Positions 17,410-27,198 are shown, counted from the first letter of the stretch. The stretch: 64,000 nucleotides of DNA from Mesorhizobium sangaii (GCF_014207355.1 NZ_JACHEF010000002.1:806001-870000), one strand, 5' to 3'. Translations and numbers: made by a program. Notes: generated from the sequence alone by a model not told the origin.

Positions 17410-17606
17410 GCCAGATCGCTCCGCTTCAGGATCCAGCCATTGACCTCGACGATCTCGTTCGGGTTGGCCGGGGTTGGACCGGCTCGGTGTGGGTCAGCAT
17501 GGGCCGGATCGGCGTTAGGCAGCGTGCGGAACAGGGACAGGGCAGGCAGTGCGATCAGCGCCTGCACGATCGTGCGGCGGGATATTCTCTTGATGAAGAA
17601 ACTCAT
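17406..17606 (-). CDS. Tiny Tat-signal partner of the GMC dehydrogenase
   Basis: A 66-residue product with a twin-arginine-like start (KRISRRTIVQALIALPALSLF), a short Pro/His/Ala-rich linker and a C-terminal VNGWILKRSDLA. It overlaps the GMC gene by ATGA. Small Tat-signal subunits travel with GMC dehydrogenases in other proteobacteria (for example the gamma subunit of FAD-glucose dehydrogenase), but those are usually 160-240 residues. This one is reduced to little more than a signal and a tail. It may escort the folded flavoprotein through the Tat pore. Role inferred. Confidence 0.7.
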   Translation of the reverse strand: MSFFIKRISRRTIVQALIALPALSLFRTLPNADPAHADPHRAGPTPANPNEIVEVNGWILKRSDLA

Positions 17607-17805
17607 GACTGGTCTCTCGGGTGGGGGCTTCGACGACGCATGGCGTTACCTGAACGACAGGTCCCGGAACGGCACATGCATCGCGGCAGAAGCCAGTATT
17701 GTGCCACGCTACCCGCCAAGCAGCGAAAACCGGGTAAACGGCGCAGCCGAGTATGAACAGGGTTAGGATTTCCTTAACGGGCCGAATAGCGGATCGGCCG
17801 CCTGA

Positions 17806-18567
17806 TCACGCCGCCTCGGAAATGTCTGTGTCGAGGATCGTCAGATTGCGGCCCCGGTGCTTGGCCTGGTAGAGGCGCCGGTCGGCGGCGCGCATCAGGT
17901 CCGATACGCTGATATCCTCGCCACAGACGGTTCCGCCGATGCTGACCGTGAGCGGAACGGTCCGCTCGTCGACGGGCCGGAAGCGGATCAGCTCGACTTC
18001 GCGGCGAATGCGCTCGGCGACGCGCTTGGCCTCCTGCTCGGTGGCGCCGATCAGGAAGGCGCCGAACTCCTCGCCGCCGATGCGGCCGAGCACATCGCCG
18101 CTGCGCACGCCACGTTCGATCGCGCTGGCGATCAAGAGCAGTGCGTCGTCGCCGGTCAGGTGGCCAAAATTGTCGTTGATCCTCTTGAAGTGGTCGGCAT
18201 CGATGATCAGCAGCGCGCCGCGATCGGACTTGCGGCGGGAACCATCGAGGGCAGCAAAGAAGTTTTCCCGGTTGAGCATGCCGGTCATGTCGTCGCGGCT
18301 CGCCTTGTCCGCCAGGCGGCGATGCGCGGCGGCGAGCTGGGCATGGGCTCGCGCAAGGTCGCGATGGGCGCTTTTCAGCCTGTCGCTTTGCCAGAAAGTG
18401 CTTGCGCTGGCGACCCATGCGAGGACCAGCGGGCAGAGCGTGGAGGTCAGCCAGATCGTGCGGTTGACCGGAAATCCCAAGGCAGGAACGATGATCAGCG
18501 TCAGCAGGAGGGAGGCTGCGACAGAGGCAAAAGCGACGACGGCGGATCTTAGAATTATGCTACTCAT
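17806..18567 (-). CDS. Membrane-anchored diguanylate cyclase (GGDEF)
   Basis: Makes cyclic di-GMP from two GTP. The 253-aa product has two N-terminal membrane helices (about residues 6-28 and 36-55), a short coiled linker rich in Ala and Arg, then one GGDEF domain with active-site motif GGEEF. An RxxD inhibitory site (RSGD) lies five residues before GGEEF, so feedback inhibition by the product is expected. There is no recognisable sensory domain and no EAL domain, so the signal must come through the membrane segment or a partner. Confidence 0.93.
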   Translation of the reverse strand: MSSIILRSAVVAFASVAASLLLTLIIVPALGFPVNRTIWLTSTLCPLVLAWVASASTFWQSDRLKSAHRDLARAHAQLAAAHRRLADKASRDDMTGMLNRENFFAALDGSRRKSDRGALLIIDADHFKRINDNFGHLTGDDALLLIASAIERGVRSGDVLGRIGGEEFGAFLIGATEQEAKRVAERIRREVELIRFRPVDERTVPLTVSIGGTVCGEDISVSDLMRAADRRLYQAKHRGRNLTILDTDISEAA

Positions 18568-18728
18568 CGCTTGCTCCCACAGGTCTGCCTCTGTGCCAGC
18601 AAGCCCTGAAGGCTACCTTTCCCGGATGCTTAAAATTTGAAGGGTGACGCTATTTCCGCGACTCGCGGCGCGCATAAGTTGTGGATAAAGTCACTTTCAG
18701 AATGTCCGTTTCATGCCATAAGGAGCGC

Positions 18729-19436
18729 ATGACCACACTGCCTGACCCCGCCCATTTCGCTCATGTCACCGACTGGGTGTTCGACCTCGACAACACGCTC
18801 TATCCGCATCATTCGAATCTGTTCTCGCAGATCGACGTGAAGATGACCGCCTATGTCGGCGAACTGCTGGCGTTGCCGCGCGAGGCGGCACGCAAGCTGC
18901 AGAAAGAGCTCTATCTGGAATATGGCACGACGTTGAACGGGCTGATGACGCGCCACGGCATCGACCCCGACGATTTCCTCGAAAAGGTGCATGACATCGA
19001 TTATTCATGGCTGGTGCCCGATCCCGTTCTTGGCACCGCCATCCGCCAGCTCCCAGGCCGCAAGTTCATCTTCACCAACGGCGACCGCAGGCACGCCGAA
19101 CGTACCGCGCGCCAGCTCGGCATCCTCGACCATTTCGATGACATCTTCGATATCGTCGCCGCCGGGCTCAACCCGAAACCGGCACGCCAGACCTACGAGA
19201 AGTTCGCCGAACTCCACGCCGTCACCGGCCACAATGCGGTGATGTTCGAGGACCTTGCCCGCAACCTTGCGGTGCCGAAGTCGCTGGGCATGACCACGGT
19301 GCTCGTCGTGCCGCGCAATTTCGAGCCGACCTTTTCCGAAATCTGGGAGCGCGATCCGGCCAACGAGGATGATGTCGATTTCGTCACCGACGACCTCGCC
19401 GGCTTCCTGACGGCCATCGTCGAGGTCACCGCCTGA
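18729..19436 (+). CDS. HAD-family pyrimidine 5'-nucleotidase-like protein
   Basis: The 235-aa product has the HAD catalytic motifs: DLDNTLY near residue 19 (nucleophile and general acid Asp), FTNGDRRHAERT (motif II), KPARQTYEKF (motif III lysine) and MFEDLARNL (motif IV). It belongs to the pyrimidine 5'-nucleotidase subgroup related to yeast SDT1/PHM8. ATG 18729 has AAGGAG six bases upstream. The in-frame ATG at 18681 lacks one. In rhizobia this gene usually precedes dapD, as here, with a LOG-type gene between them on the opposite strand. Confidence 0.9.
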   Translation: MTTLPDPAHFAHVTDWVFDLDNTLYPHHSNLFSQIDVKMTAYVGELLALPREAARKLQKELYLEYGTTLNGLMTRHGIDPDDFLEKVHDIDYSWLVPDPVLGTAIRQLPGRKFIFTNGDRRHAERTARQLGILDHFDDIFDIVAAGLNPKPARQTYEKFAELHAVTGHNAVMFEDLARNLAVPKSLGMTTVLVVPRNFEPTFSEIWERDPANEDDVDFVTDDLAGFLTAIVEVTA

Positions 19437-19460
19437 GGTTCATCCGGGCTCGGCCTGCTC

Positions 19461-20300
19461 TCACAGATTGTAGAAGCGGCTGATGATCCCCCAGGCCTCG
19501 TCGGCGGTGTCGACGAAATCGATGATGTCCTGGTCGCCGGGGCTGATCGTGCCCTGTTCGGCGAGGAAATCGAGATCGATCGCCCGTTTCCAGAAGGATT
19601 TGCCAAACAGGATCACTGGCACGCGCTCCATGCGCCCGGTCTGGATCAGGGTCAGCGTCTCGAAGAACTCGTCCATCGTGCCGAAGCCGCCGGGAAACAC
19701 CGCGACCGCCTTGGCGCGCATGACGAAATGCATCTTGCGGATGGCGAAATAGTGGAAGTTGAAGCACAGCTCCGGCGTCACATAGGCGTTCGGCGCCTGC
19801 TCGTGCGGCAAGACGATGTTGAGGCCGATCGATGGCGCGCCGACGTCGTCGGCGCCGCGATTTCCGGCTTCCATCACGCCGGGCCCGCCGCCGGTCACCA
19901 CGACATATTCGCGGTAGTATGAAGCAGCCGACTGCTGCGAGCACAGCCGCGCGAACTTGCGCGCCTCCTCGTAATATTTGCTGTTTTCCTCGAGGTTCTT
20001 CTTCTGCGTCTCGTTCTTGGCCGCCCAGGCCTCGCCGCCGGGTTCCGGCAGGCGTGCGCCGCCAAACAGGATCACCGTCGAACGGATGCCGCGTTCGGCA
20101 AGGATCATCTCCGGTTTCAAGAGTTCGAGCTGCAGCCTGACCGCGCGCAATTCGCGCCGTGTCATGAATTCGGGATCGTTCCAGGCGAGCCGGTAGGTCT
20201 CGGCACGCGTCTGCGGCGTGTCCGGCACGCTCTTCGACCGCTCCAGATCCTCGTCCGAATGCGGCAGCGGCGTCCACCCCGCCTTTTCCATAGGAGTCAT
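19461..20300 (-). CDS. LOG-family nucleotide-binding protein
   Basis: The 279-aa Rossmann-fold protein shows the LOG signature PGGFGTMDE with the upstream GGGPGVMEAGNRGA loop. Characterised LOG proteins release adenine or cytokinin bases from nucleoside 5'-monophosphates, but this longer subgroup (about 280 residues, with an N-terminal extension of some 70 residues) is not well characterised. An old database label of lysine decarboxylase is not supported. Start 20300 has TAAGG six bases upstream. It is divergent from dapD. Confidence 0.87.
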   Translation of the reverse strand: MTPMEKAGWTPLPHSDEDLERSKSVPDTPQTRAETYRLAWNDPEFMTRRELRAVRLQLELLKPEMILAERGIRSTVILFGGARLPEPGGEAWAAKNETQKKNLEENSKYYEEARKFARLCSQQSAASYYREYVVVTGGGPGVMEAGNRGADDVGAPSIGLNIVLPHEQAPNAYVTPELCFNFHYFAIRKMHFVMRAKAVAVFPGGFGTMDEFFETLTLIQTGRMERVPVILFGKSFWKRAIDLDFLAEQGTISPGDQDIIDFVDTADEAWGIISRFYNL

Positions 20301-20436
20301 AATGGCCTTACCCGTCCAGATTCTTCACTTGCGCCGTCCCATGACGCAGCCGCGATTGACCCTCATTGAGCCTTAACATAAGCAGGTTCCGCGAAAGTGT
20401 CCGGCGGTTTTGCGACAAGAGCCTGCTACATGCAAA

Positions 20437-20466
20437 GACCCACGCAGGCAAAGCCTGCCAGGGGTC
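20437..20466 (+). other. Leader hairpin upstream of dapD
   Basis: GCAGGC-AAA-GCCTGC (20444-20458), extended by GACCC pairing with GGGTC, forms a stem ending 60 bases before the dapD start. There is no T-run. It could be an mRNA 5' stability structure or a palindromic repeat. No known riboswitch motif was recognised. Confidence 0.4.
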
Positions 20467-20526
20467 CGCGCGACTTCGAACAGGGTAAGGCGCAGCCCCT
20501 TAACAGCTTGGTAATGGAGCAAATTC

Positions 20527-21381
20527 ATGTCGAAGCCCGATCTGGCGAGCCTCGAGAAGACCATTGAGAAGGCCTTCGAGGAACGCGACACGATTTCGAC
20601 GGCGACCCGCGGCGAAACCCGCGACGCCATCCAGTCGGCGCTCGACCTGCTCGACCGCGGCACCGTCCGCGTCGCCGAACGGCAGGCCGACGGCAAATGG
20701 CATGTCAACCAGTGGCTGAAGAAGGCCGTGCTGTTGTCGTTCCGGCTCAACCCGATGGAGATCATCAAGGGCGGTCCCGGCCAGGCCGTGTGGTGGGACA
20801 AGGTGCCGTCGAAGTTCGACGGCTGGAGCGCCGTCGACTTCGAGAAGGCGGGCTTCCGCGCCGTGCCGTCATCGATCGTGCGCCGTTCCGCGTATGTCGC
20901 GCCGGGCGCCGTGCTGATGCCGTCCTTCGTCAATGTCGGCGCTTATGTCGACAGCGGCACCATGGTCGACACCTGGGCCTCGGTCGGTTCCTGCGCACAG
21001 ATCGGCAAGAACGTACACCTGTCGGGCGGCGTCGGCATCGGCGGCGTGCTGGAGCCGATGCAGGCAGGCCCGACCATCATCGAGGACAATTGCTTCATCG
21101 GCGCGCGCTCGGAAGTGGTCGAGGGCTGCATCGTGCGCGAAGGCTCGGTGCTCGGCATGGGCGTGTTCATCGGCCAGTCGACCAAGATCGTCGACCGCGC
21201 CACCGGCGAAGTCTTCTACGGGGAAGTGCCGCCGAATTCCGTCGTTGTCGCCGGGTCGCTGCCTGGCAAGCCTTTTCCAAACAACGAGCCTGGCCCGGGT
21301 CTTTACTGCGCCGTCATCGTCAAGCGGGTCGACGCCAAGACCCGCTCCAAGACCTCGATCAACGAATTGCTGCGCGATTGA
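20527..21381 (+). CDS. dapD: 2,3,4,5-tetrahydropyridine-2,6-dicarboxylate N-succinyltransferase
   Basis: Lysine/diaminopimelate pathway, succinylating tetrahydrodipicolinate with succinyl-CoA. The 284-aa product has an N-terminal helical domain and a left-handed beta-helix built from hexapeptide repeats ([18 protein letters not shown], then [20 protein letters not shown], and so on), with a C-terminal [18 protein letters not shown] segment. Length and layout are those of the family. GGAGC lies six to ten bases before the ATG. Two DUF805 genes and a membrane protein follow on the same strand, and dapE is about 2.7 kb further on. Confidence 0.97.
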   Translation: MSKPDLASLEKTIEKAFEERDTISTATRGETRDAIQSALDLLDRGTVRVAERQADGKWHVNQWLKKAVLLSFRLNPMEIIKGGPGQAVWWDKVPSKFDGWSAVDFEKAGFRAVPSSIVRRSAYVAPGAVLMPSFVNVGAYVDSGTMVDTWASVGSCAQIGKNVHLSGGVGIGGVLEPMQAGPTIIEDNCFIGARSEVVEGCIVREGSVLGMGVFIGQSTKIVDRATGEVFYGEVPPNSVVVAGSLPGKPFPNNEPGPGLYCAVIVKRVDAKTRSKTSINELLRD

Positions 21382-21453
21382 TCTTTGCGCAAAGCGAGCG
21401 CACCTTCCGCCGGCGCGACAATCCGTCGCGCTCGTTCAACGTGGAGGGGTGAC

Positions 21454-21816
21454 ATGGACTGGAAGTATCTGCTCACAAGCTTTGATGGTCGTATCAACCG
21501 TGGCAAGTTCTGGGCTGGCATCGGCGTATTCATCGTTATCGGCATCATAGCTTTCATTCTCGATGCGATCCTCGGCACACGTTTCACCACCGCCAGTGGC
21601 GCCCAGGTCGGCGTCATCGGCATCCTCTTCGCACTGGCATCGATCTATTTCGCGATTGCTCTCTATGCCAAACGCTGGCACGACCGCAACAAGTCGGGCT
21701 GGTGGACGCTGATCGGCCTCGTACCCATTATCGGCGGCATCTGGCTGCTGGTGGAGCTCGGCATTCTCGAAGGCACCAGGGGTGCCAATCAATATGGACC
21801 GGACCCGCTTGCCTGA
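21454..21816 (+). CDS. DUF805 membrane protein
   Basis: The 120-aa integral membrane protein has the DUF805 start (MDWKYLLTSFDGRINRGKFW), three or four helices and the conserved AKRWHDRNKSGWW loop, ending in GANQYGPDPLA. ATG 21454 has GGAGGGG six bases upstream. The function of DUF805 is unknown. It is followed directly by a second DUF805 gene, overlapping by 23 bases, so the two may form a heteromer. Confidence 0.88.
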   Translation: MDWKYLLTSFDGRINRGKFWAGIGVFIVIGIIAFILDAILGTRFTTASGAQVGVIGILFALASIYFAIALYAKRWHDRNKSGWWTLIGLVPIIGGIWLLVELGILEGTRGANQYGPDPLA

Positions 21817-22186
21817 CAGATCAGATCTTACCTGGCTTTTCTTCAAGACCTCGGGCCGCGTCAGTCGCGCGGCCTATTTTCTTGGTGGGTTACTCGTCGC
21901 CATCATACAGGCCTTTCCGCTCTACCGCTTCACGCTCGTGCCGGAAGGCTCGGCCGAGAGCAACATGTGGTCGTTCATCTTCTTCATCGCCTTCATCGCC
22001 TCGCTATGGTCGAATATCGCGCTGGCGGTGAAGCGGCTGCACGACCTCGACAAGCCGGGCATTGCCGCGCTGATCCTGTTCGTGCCGGTGGTCTCGATCG
22101 TCGCCTTCCTTGTGTTATGCCTGTTTCCAGGGCAGCCTGGGCCCAACCGCTATGGCCGGCGCACCAACGAGCCGGCGCAATCCTGA
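21794..22186 (+). CDS. Second DUF805 membrane protein
   Basis: About 130 residues, with the same pattern as its neighbour: a F-K-T-S-GRVSRAAYF start, helices, then VKRLHDLDKPGIAAL and a GPNRYGRRTN ending. The start is read as ATG 21794 with AGGGG about 12 bases upstream. A GTG at 21782 is an alternative. Either way it overlaps the previous gene. The tandem pair probably arose by duplication, though the copies have diverged strongly. Confidence 0.85.
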   Translation: MDRTRLPDRSDLTWLFFKTSGRVSRAAYFLGGLLVAIIQAFPLYRFTLVPEGSAESNMWSFIFFIAFIASLWSNIALAVKRLHDLDKPGIAALILFVPVVSIVAFLVLCLFPGQPGPNRYGRRTNEPAQS

Positions 22187-22199
22187 GGGCCGATCGGAC

Positions 22200-22976
22200 A
22201 TGCGCTACCGCACGCTTGATCCGAAACTGATCATCGACACCGCCGAACGGCTGGAGGGCCGCGTTGCCGAGCGCTTTCCCAACGCCGGACTGCGCGGCGT
22301 CGCCGCCGAACTGGTGTCGCTGTCGCGCGACCTGACCAAGGCGGCTCAGGCGCTCGAGGCGCCGATCTGGTGGCTGCGCGGGCTCATCGTCGCCGCCGTT
22401 GTCGCCGGCGCGCTGGTCTTCCTGTTCGTCGGCACCATCCTGCCGCTCATTCACATCTCCCAGGCCGACGACGCGGTTCAGTCGGTGCAAGGCATCGAAG
22501 CCACCATCAACATGATGATCCTCGCCGTGCTCGGCTTCCTGGCGCTGGTCCGCACCGAGGAGCGCATCAAGCGCAAGCGGGTGTTTCGCCAGCTCCACGG
22601 CCTGCGGTCGCTGATCCACGTCATCGACATGCACCAGCTGACCAAGGATCCGGCGGCCCTCTCGGCTAATTTCAAGCCGACCTCGCACTCACCGGCCCGC
22701 ATCACCAATGCCGCCGACCTGGCGCGCTACCTCGACTATTGCTCCGAAATGCTGTCGATCACCGGCAAGATCGCCGCGCTGTTCGCGCAGTCGGTCAATG
22801 ACGACGTGGTCATCGACGGCGTCAACGACATCGAGAACCTGGCGTCCAACCTGTCGCGGAAAATCTGGCAGAAGATCACGCTGATCGAGGCCCATCCGGC
22901 GGCGCAACAACCTGCTCCGGCGCCAGGCCCGGCGAACCAAGCCGTTCCGTCTCAGCTGCGCGCACCAAGGCGGTAA
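22200..22976 (+). CDS. Unrecognised two-helix membrane protein
   Basis: The 258-aa product has an amphipathic N terminus, two hydrophobic helices (about residues 58-82 and 100-120), then a basic stretch (RTEERIKRKRVFRQLHGLRSL), a soluble helical part and a Pro/Ala-rich tail. ATG 22200 has GAGGG about 11 bases upstream. It follows the DUF805 pair and is probably in their operon. Its last 101 bases overlap the 3' end of the convergent panE-like gene. I do not recognise a family. Confidence 0.75.
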   Translation: MRYRTLDPKLIIDTAERLEGRVAERFPNAGLRGVAAELVSLSRDLTKAAQALEAPIWWLRGLIVAAVVAGALVFLFVGTILPLIHISQADDAVQSVQGIEATINMMILAVLGFLALVRTEERIKRKRVFRQLHGLRSLIHVIDMHQLTKDPAALSANFKPTSHSPARITNAADLARYLDYCSEMLSITGKIAALFAQSVNDDVVIDGVNDIENLASNLSRKIWQKITLIEAHPAAQQPAPAPGPANQAVPSQLRAPRR

Positions 22977-23919
22977 CTTTTCTAAGCAGGGGCGCCGGCG
23001 TACCCGTCTTTTCCGCAAGGCCGAGCACCGCCCCTTGCAGTTCGCCGATCTCCGTCGGCCTGCCGCGCTGAAGATCGTCCCACATCGACGAGCGCGCTTG
23101 CGGGTCGATCGCCAGCATGCGCCGCGCCAGCAGCCTGAACAGCCAGTCCGGCAGCCTGAGCACCTTCGGCAGCAGTGCCGGCCGCAAGCCGGCGATCCGC
23201 GCCGGCTCGATGCCGGACGCCTTCATCGCCGTGAGCGCCTCGTCGATTTGGCCGGCCAGGATCATCCGCCAGCGACGGTCGGCGAGCTCGCTCGCCAGCG
23301 GCAGGCCGGACAGCGCCACCAGCGCATTGTTCAAATTCATCAACAGCTTGCCCCACAGCACGGCCTTCATGTCGCCATGGGCTTCGACCTCAAACCCTTC
23401 GGCACCGAGAAGGCCGGCCAAGCCGGCGGCGCCGTCTTCGACCATCACCTTGCCGTCGCTGGCGCGGTGGACGCGTAGTGGCAACTCGCCGTCCGGAGAC
23501 TGCACCACATTGAACGGCACCATGCCGGCCAGCACCGTGCGGCCGTCGAGCCCGGCGCGCAACCTGTCGGCATTGTCGACGCCGTTCTGCAGGCTGACCA
23601 CCACCGTATCGCGGCGGGCGTGGGCCCTGATGAGGTCTGCCATATCCTGCGTCGCGCCGCTCTTGACCGTGACCAGGATCACATCCGCCTGGGACAGGGC
23701 GACCGCCGGATCGGCGGTGACAACAAGCGCCTCCGGCGCGATCGAGCGGTCGCGGCCCTCAAGGTCGCTGACCCGCAATCCGCGCTCGCGCAACGCCGCC
23801 TCGATACGCGACCGGGCCAGCAGCATCACCCGGCGTCCCGCGAGCGCCAGGCAGCCGCCGGCATAGCAGCCGATGCCGCCGGCGCCGGCAATGACGATCC
23901 TCTTGTCCGCATTTGCCAT
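22876..23919 (-). CDS. Ketopantoate reductase family protein (PanE/ApbA)
   Basis: NADPH-dependent reductase of the 2-dehydropantoate family. The 347-aa product has the nucleotide-binding motif GAGGIGCYAGGCLALAG at the N terminus, the conserved WGKLLMNLNNALVAL with catalytic Lys and Asn, and the helical C-terminal domain. ATG 23919 has GGGAG about 9 bases upstream. True PanE enzymes are nearer 300 residues. The C-terminal extension of about 45 residues lies in the overlap with the convergent gene and may be a late addition. It may make pantoate or reduce another 2-keto acid. Confidence 0.87.
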   Translation of the reverse strand: MANADKRIVIAGAGGIGCYAGGCLALAGRRVMLLARSRIEAALRERGLRVSDLEGRDRSIAPEALVVTADPAVALSQADVILVTVKSGATQDMADLIRAHARRDTVVVSLQNGVDNADRLRAGLDGRTVLAGMVPFNVVQSPDGELPLRVHRASDGKVMVEDGAAGLAGLLGAEGFEVEAHGDMKAVLWGKLLMNLNNALVALSGLPLASELADRRWRMILAGQIDEALTAMKASGIEPARIAGLRPALLPKVLRLPDWLFRLLARRMLAIDPQARSSMWDDLQRGRPTEIGELQGAVLGLAEKTGTPAPLLRKVTALVRAAETERLGSPGLAPEQVVAPPDGPRSA

Positions 23920-24034
23920 CCCGTCGCTCCCACCGGCCCGCAACTATACGACATGAAAACCATAATGTAGGCGCCATCACTGGCCCTTATGTCTGGCCGT
24001 GACAGGCCCGACGCTTTCGATTATCGCTTTTGCC

Positions 24035-25228
24035 ATGACGCTGCCGACCGATCCCGCCGAAAACCTCGCCGCCCTTATCCGTTGCGCTTCGGTGACGCCC
24101 GCCGAAGGCGGCGCGCTGACCGCGCTGGAGACGATGCTGAAACCGCTCGGCTTCCTGGTCGATCGGCCGGTGTTTTCGGAAGATGGCACGCCGGACATCG
24201 AGAACCTCTATGCCAGGCGTTCCGGCAACGGTCCGCATCTGATGTTCGCCGGCCACACCGACGTGGTGCCGGTCGGCGACGAAGCCGCCTGGACTCATTC
24301 GCCCTTCGGCGCCGAAATCGCCAATGGCGAGATGTATGGCCGAGGCGCCGTCGACATGAAGGGCGGTATTGCCTGTTTCATCGCCGCCGTGGCGCGCCAT
24401 GTCGAGAACAATGGCGGCCCCAAAGGCTCGGTATCGTTGCTGATTACCGGCGACGAGGAAGGGCCGGCCATCAACGGCACGGTCAAGCTGCTCGAATGGG
24501 CGGCTTCCAGGGGCGAGAAATGGGATGCCTCGATCGTCGGCGAGCCGACCAACCCGGACGCGCTTGGCGACATGATCAAGATCGGCCGCCGCGGCTCGAT
24601 GTCCGGCGCCATCACCGTCCACGGCCGCCAGGGCCATGTCGCCTACCCGCAGCTTGCCGACAATCCGGTGCGCGGCCTGATGGGCTTGGTCGACGCCTTG
24701 CTGCATCCTGTCTTCGACAAGGGAACCAGGGATTTCCAGCCGACCAATCTGGAGGTGACCTCCATCGATGTCGGCAACCCGGCCACCAATGTCATTCCAG
24801 CCAAGGCGACGGCCACCTTCAACATCCGCTTCAACGACACTTGGACGGCCGAGACCGTGCAGGCGGAAATCCACAACCGGCTCGATCAGGCGGCCAAACG
24901 CAAGAAGTACCGGCAGGGCAAGAAGACACCGGTCGACTACGACCTCGTCTGGCGCGACCGGCCGAGCCATGTCTTCCTGACCCGCGACGACAGGCTGGTC
25001 GAAACGCTGCGCGGCTCGATCAGGTCGGCGGTCGGCAAGGAGCCGGCGCTGTCGACCTCGGGCGGCACCTCGGATGCGCGCTTCATCAAGGACTATTGTC
25101 CGGTGGTCGAGTTCGGGCTGGTCGGCAAGACCATGCACATGGTTGACGAGCGCGTCGCCATTGCAGATCTGGAAACGCTGACCCAAATCTACCAACGCTT
25201 CATCAAAGACTGGTTCGGGCAGGCATGA
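24035..25228 (+). CDS. dapE: Succinyl-diaminopimelate desuccinylase
   Basis: Dizinc M20 hydrolase that releases succinate to give LL-diaminopimelate. The 397-aa product has HTDVVP, the bridging Asp in GAVDMKGG, the GDEEGPA catalytic pair, VGEPT and the C-terminal [10 protein letters not shown]. The start is set at ATG 24035 ([10 protein letters not shown]) by comparison with the family. An earlier ATG at 23999 adds 12 residues, and neither has a clear ribosome binding site. The next gene starts inside its stop codon. Confidence 0.95.
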   Translation: MTLPTDPAENLAALIRCASVTPAEGGALTALETMLKPLGFLVDRPVFSEDGTPDIENLYARRSGNGPHLMFAGHTDVVPVGDEAAWTHSPFGAEIANGEMYGRGAVDMKGGIACFIAAVARHVENNGGPKGSVSLLITGDEEGPAINGTVKLLEWAASRGEKWDASIVGEPTNPDALGDMIKIGRRGSMSGAITVHGRQGHVAYPQLADNPVRGLMGLVDALLHPVFDKGTRDFQPTNLEVTSIDVGNPATNVIPAKATATFNIRFNDTWTAETVQAEIHNRLDQAAKRKKYRQGKKTPVDYDLVWRDRPSHVFLTRDDRLVETLRGSIRSAVGKEPALSTSGGTSDARFIKDYCPVVEFGLVGKTMHMVDERVAIADLETLTQIYQRFIKDWFGQA

Positions 25229-25863
25229 GCATGCTTTCAGCGGACGAAACCCAAGCTTCGCTGACGGGCGCCTGGCGCCTGATGCTCGGAAAGGCCGACG
25301 GCTTGCGCCTGCTCGACCTGTCGGCTGACGGCTTCTGGAATTCCTTTTTCGCCATTATCGTCGCTGCACCTGCGCTGATCGTCGGCTGGGTCGGCATCGC
25401 CAACGAGATCGGCGATCCCGACGCTTTCGCTGGACGCTTCAGCATGCTGTTGCGGCTGGCGACGGTCGATATCGGCTCCTGGGTGCTGCCGCTCATCGCC
25501 CTGGCCCTGGTCGCGCCGCGCGCCGGCATTGGCGGCCGCTTCGTCCACTATGTCGTTGCCAGCAACTGGGCCTCGGCCATCACCGCCTGGCTGATGCTGC
25601 CCTCGGCGCTGATCAGGCTTTTCCTGTCGTCGGCAAGCCAGGTTTCGAGCCTTGTGTCGCTGCTGCTGTTTGCCCTGTCCATGGCGCTGACCTGGCGCAT
25701 GACCAACGTCACCATCGGCAAGGGGGTAGCCATCGGCACCGCCGTTTTCGTCGGCATGTTCGTGGCCTCGCTGCTGGCGCTGTTCGGCCTGCAGGCGCTG
25801 CTCGGCATCACCGTGCCGGACGATGTCGGGTCTCAGAGCCTTTCCGGGTTCATCTCCGGATAA
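25225..25863 (+). CDS. Unrecognised polytopic membrane protein
   Basis: The 212-aa product has five or six hydrophobic helices and begins in the dapE stop (ATGA), so it is translationally coupled to dapE. A cytoplasmic N terminus of about 40 residues precedes the first helix ([19 protein letters not shown]). Its 3' end overlaps truA, on the opposite strand, by 31 bases. Similar proteins occur next to dapE in other rhizobia as far as I recall, all without known function. Confidence 0.78.
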   Translation: MSMLSADETQASLTGAWRLMLGKADGLRLLDLSADGFWNSFFAIIVAAPALIVGWVGIANEIGDPDAFAGRFSMLLRLATVDIGSWVLPLIALALVAPRAGIGGRFVHYVVASNWASAITAWLMLPSALIRLFLSSASQVSSLVSLLLFALSMALTWRMTNVTIGKGVAIGTAVFVGMFVASLLALFGLQALLGITVPDDVGSQSLSGFISG

Positions 25864-26600
25864 TCGACGCCAATGAGAAAAAGCCCGTCGGGCGGCGCAA
25901 CCTGGCCGCAGGCGGCGCGGTCGTGCGCCTCGAGCGCCGCTTTGAGGTCGGCGACGGTCCAGGCGCCTTCGCCGACACGTTTGAGGGAGCCGACCATCGA
26001 ACGCACCTGGTTGTGCAGGAACGAGCGCGCCGAAGCCTTGACCTCGATCAGGTCGCCCTCTCGGCTCACATCGAGCCGCTCCAGCGTCCTGATCGGGCTG
26101 CTGGCCTGGCATTGGGTCGAGCGGAAGGTGGTGAAGTCATGCCGACCGAGCAGGACCTTCGCCGCTTCATGCATGGCGCCGGCGTCGAGCCGTTTCGGCA
26201 CCCACCACACCTTGCCCTTGTCGATCGCCGCCGGCGCGCGGCGGTTGAGGATGCGGTAGACATAGTGGCGGCGGGTGGCCGAGAAGCGCGCGTCGAAGCT
26301 GTCCGAGACGACTGTCGCCTTCAGGACGGCGATATGTGCGCCGGCCATCTGCAGATGCGCGTTGACGGCATCACGCACCTTGTCGCCCGGCCACGCCTTG
26401 GCGAGGTCGACATGCGCCACCTGGGCGGTCGCATGCACGCCGGCATCGGTGCGGCCGGCGGCGCGCAACCGGACCTCTTCGCCGCAGAATTTTTGGATCG
26501 CCTGCTCGATCGCCTGCTGCACCGAGGGCTGATCCGCCTGGTGCTGCCAGCCGGCAAACAGGCTGCCGTCATATTCGATGTCGAGGCGAAAACGCGGCAT
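25833..26600 (-). CDS. truA: tRNA pseudouridine(38-40) synthase
   Basis: Converts U38-U40 of the tRNA anticodon arm to pseudouridine. The 255-aa product has the catalytic Asp in [11 protein letters not shown], the N-terminal [19 protein letters not shown], and the C-terminal [19 protein letters not shown]. It lies downstream of fmt on the same strand, with an acetyltransferase gene and a palindromic repeat between. In rhizobia def, fmt and truA commonly form one operon. Confidence 0.96.
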   Translation of the reverse strand: MPRFRLDIEYDGSLFAGWQHQADQPSVQQAIEQAIQKFCGEEVRLRAAGRTDAGVHATAQVAHVDLAKAWPGDKVRDAVNAHLQMAGAHIAVLKATVVSDSFDARFSATRRHYVYRILNRRAPAAIDKGKVWWVPKRLDAGAMHEAAKVLLGRHDFTTFRSTQCQASSPIRTLERLDVSREGDLIEVKASARSFLHNQVRSMVGSLKRVGEGAWTVADLKAALEAHDRAACGQVAPPDGLFLIGVDYPEMNPERL

Positions 26601-26603
26601 GCT

Positions 26604-26654
26604 AGAGCATGATGCCGAAACGTGTGCAGCGGCTTTCGGACGACATCATGCTCT
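26604..26654. repeat. Palindromic repeat (same type as 702-748)
   Basis: Perfect 11-bp outer arms AGAGCATGATG (26604-26614) and CATCATGCTCT (26644-26654), with inner CCGAAA and TTTCGG. The outer and inner arms match unit A after engB. It sits 3 bases upstream of truA. Confidence 0.8.
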
Positions 26655-26688
26655 ATCTCTTTGAGTTAGAGGCGAATTCAGACGCCGC

Positions 26689-27198
26689 TTACGCGGCGAG
26701 TGCCGAGCCGAAGGCCGAGGCGTAGACCAGCCTGCCGGCCTCAGGGGCGTCACCCCAGGTCAGGGCCTGCAGGGCCTCGCTCTGGTACTCGCTCTCGAAC
26801 TTTTCGGCGCGTGCATGGCTGTAGCCGAAACGGCTGTAATAGGCCGGATCACCCAGCACCACGGCTAGCGTCTCGCCGGCATCCCTGAGGCGGATATGCG
26901 CCTCGCGGATCAGCGCGCCGCCAATGCCGCTGCCATGGAACGAGGGCTCGACCGCCAGCGGCGCGAGCGCCACGGCCGCAAAGTTCTTGCCGCCGCTCTG
27001 GACGAACAGCCGCGAAAACAGGATGTGGCCGACCACCTGGCCGTCCTCTTCCGCCACCAGTTCGGTGACGGCGTCGCCGCCGGTCACCAGCGCGTCGACC
27101 AGTCCGGCCTCCGCCTGCTGGCCGAAAGCGTGTTCCTCGACGAGGCGGATGGCCTCGCGATCCCGCGGCGTCGCCGCGCGTATCGACATCATGCTCAT
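26689..27198 (-). CDS. GNAT-family N-acetyltransferase
   Basis: The 169-aa product is of the YhbS type with the acetyl-CoA motif [20 protein letters not shown], and ends with the common [19 protein letters not shown] segment. The start overlaps the fmt stop as ATGA (27195-27198). Later ATGs at 27192 and 27189 are possible. The acceptor substrate is unknown. It is part of the fmt transcript. Confidence 0.88.
   Translation of the reverse strand: MSMMSIRAATPRDREAIRLVEEHAFGQQAEAGLVDALVTGGDAVTELVAEEDGQVVGHILFSRLFVQSGGKNFAAVALAPLAVEPSFHGSGIGGALIREAHIRLRDAGETLAVVLGDPAYYSRFGYSHARAEKFESEYQSEALQALTWGDAPEAGRLVYASAFGSALAA

Noticed and set aside
15940..17766. 608-codon plus-strand frame opposite the GMC oxidoreductase
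   Set aside because: Shadow of a real gene; no motif, and it spans the real small Tat gene as well.
20437..20466. Lysine riboswitch ahead of dapD
   Set aside because: Only one simple hairpin is present; the large five-helix lysine riboswitch structure is absent.
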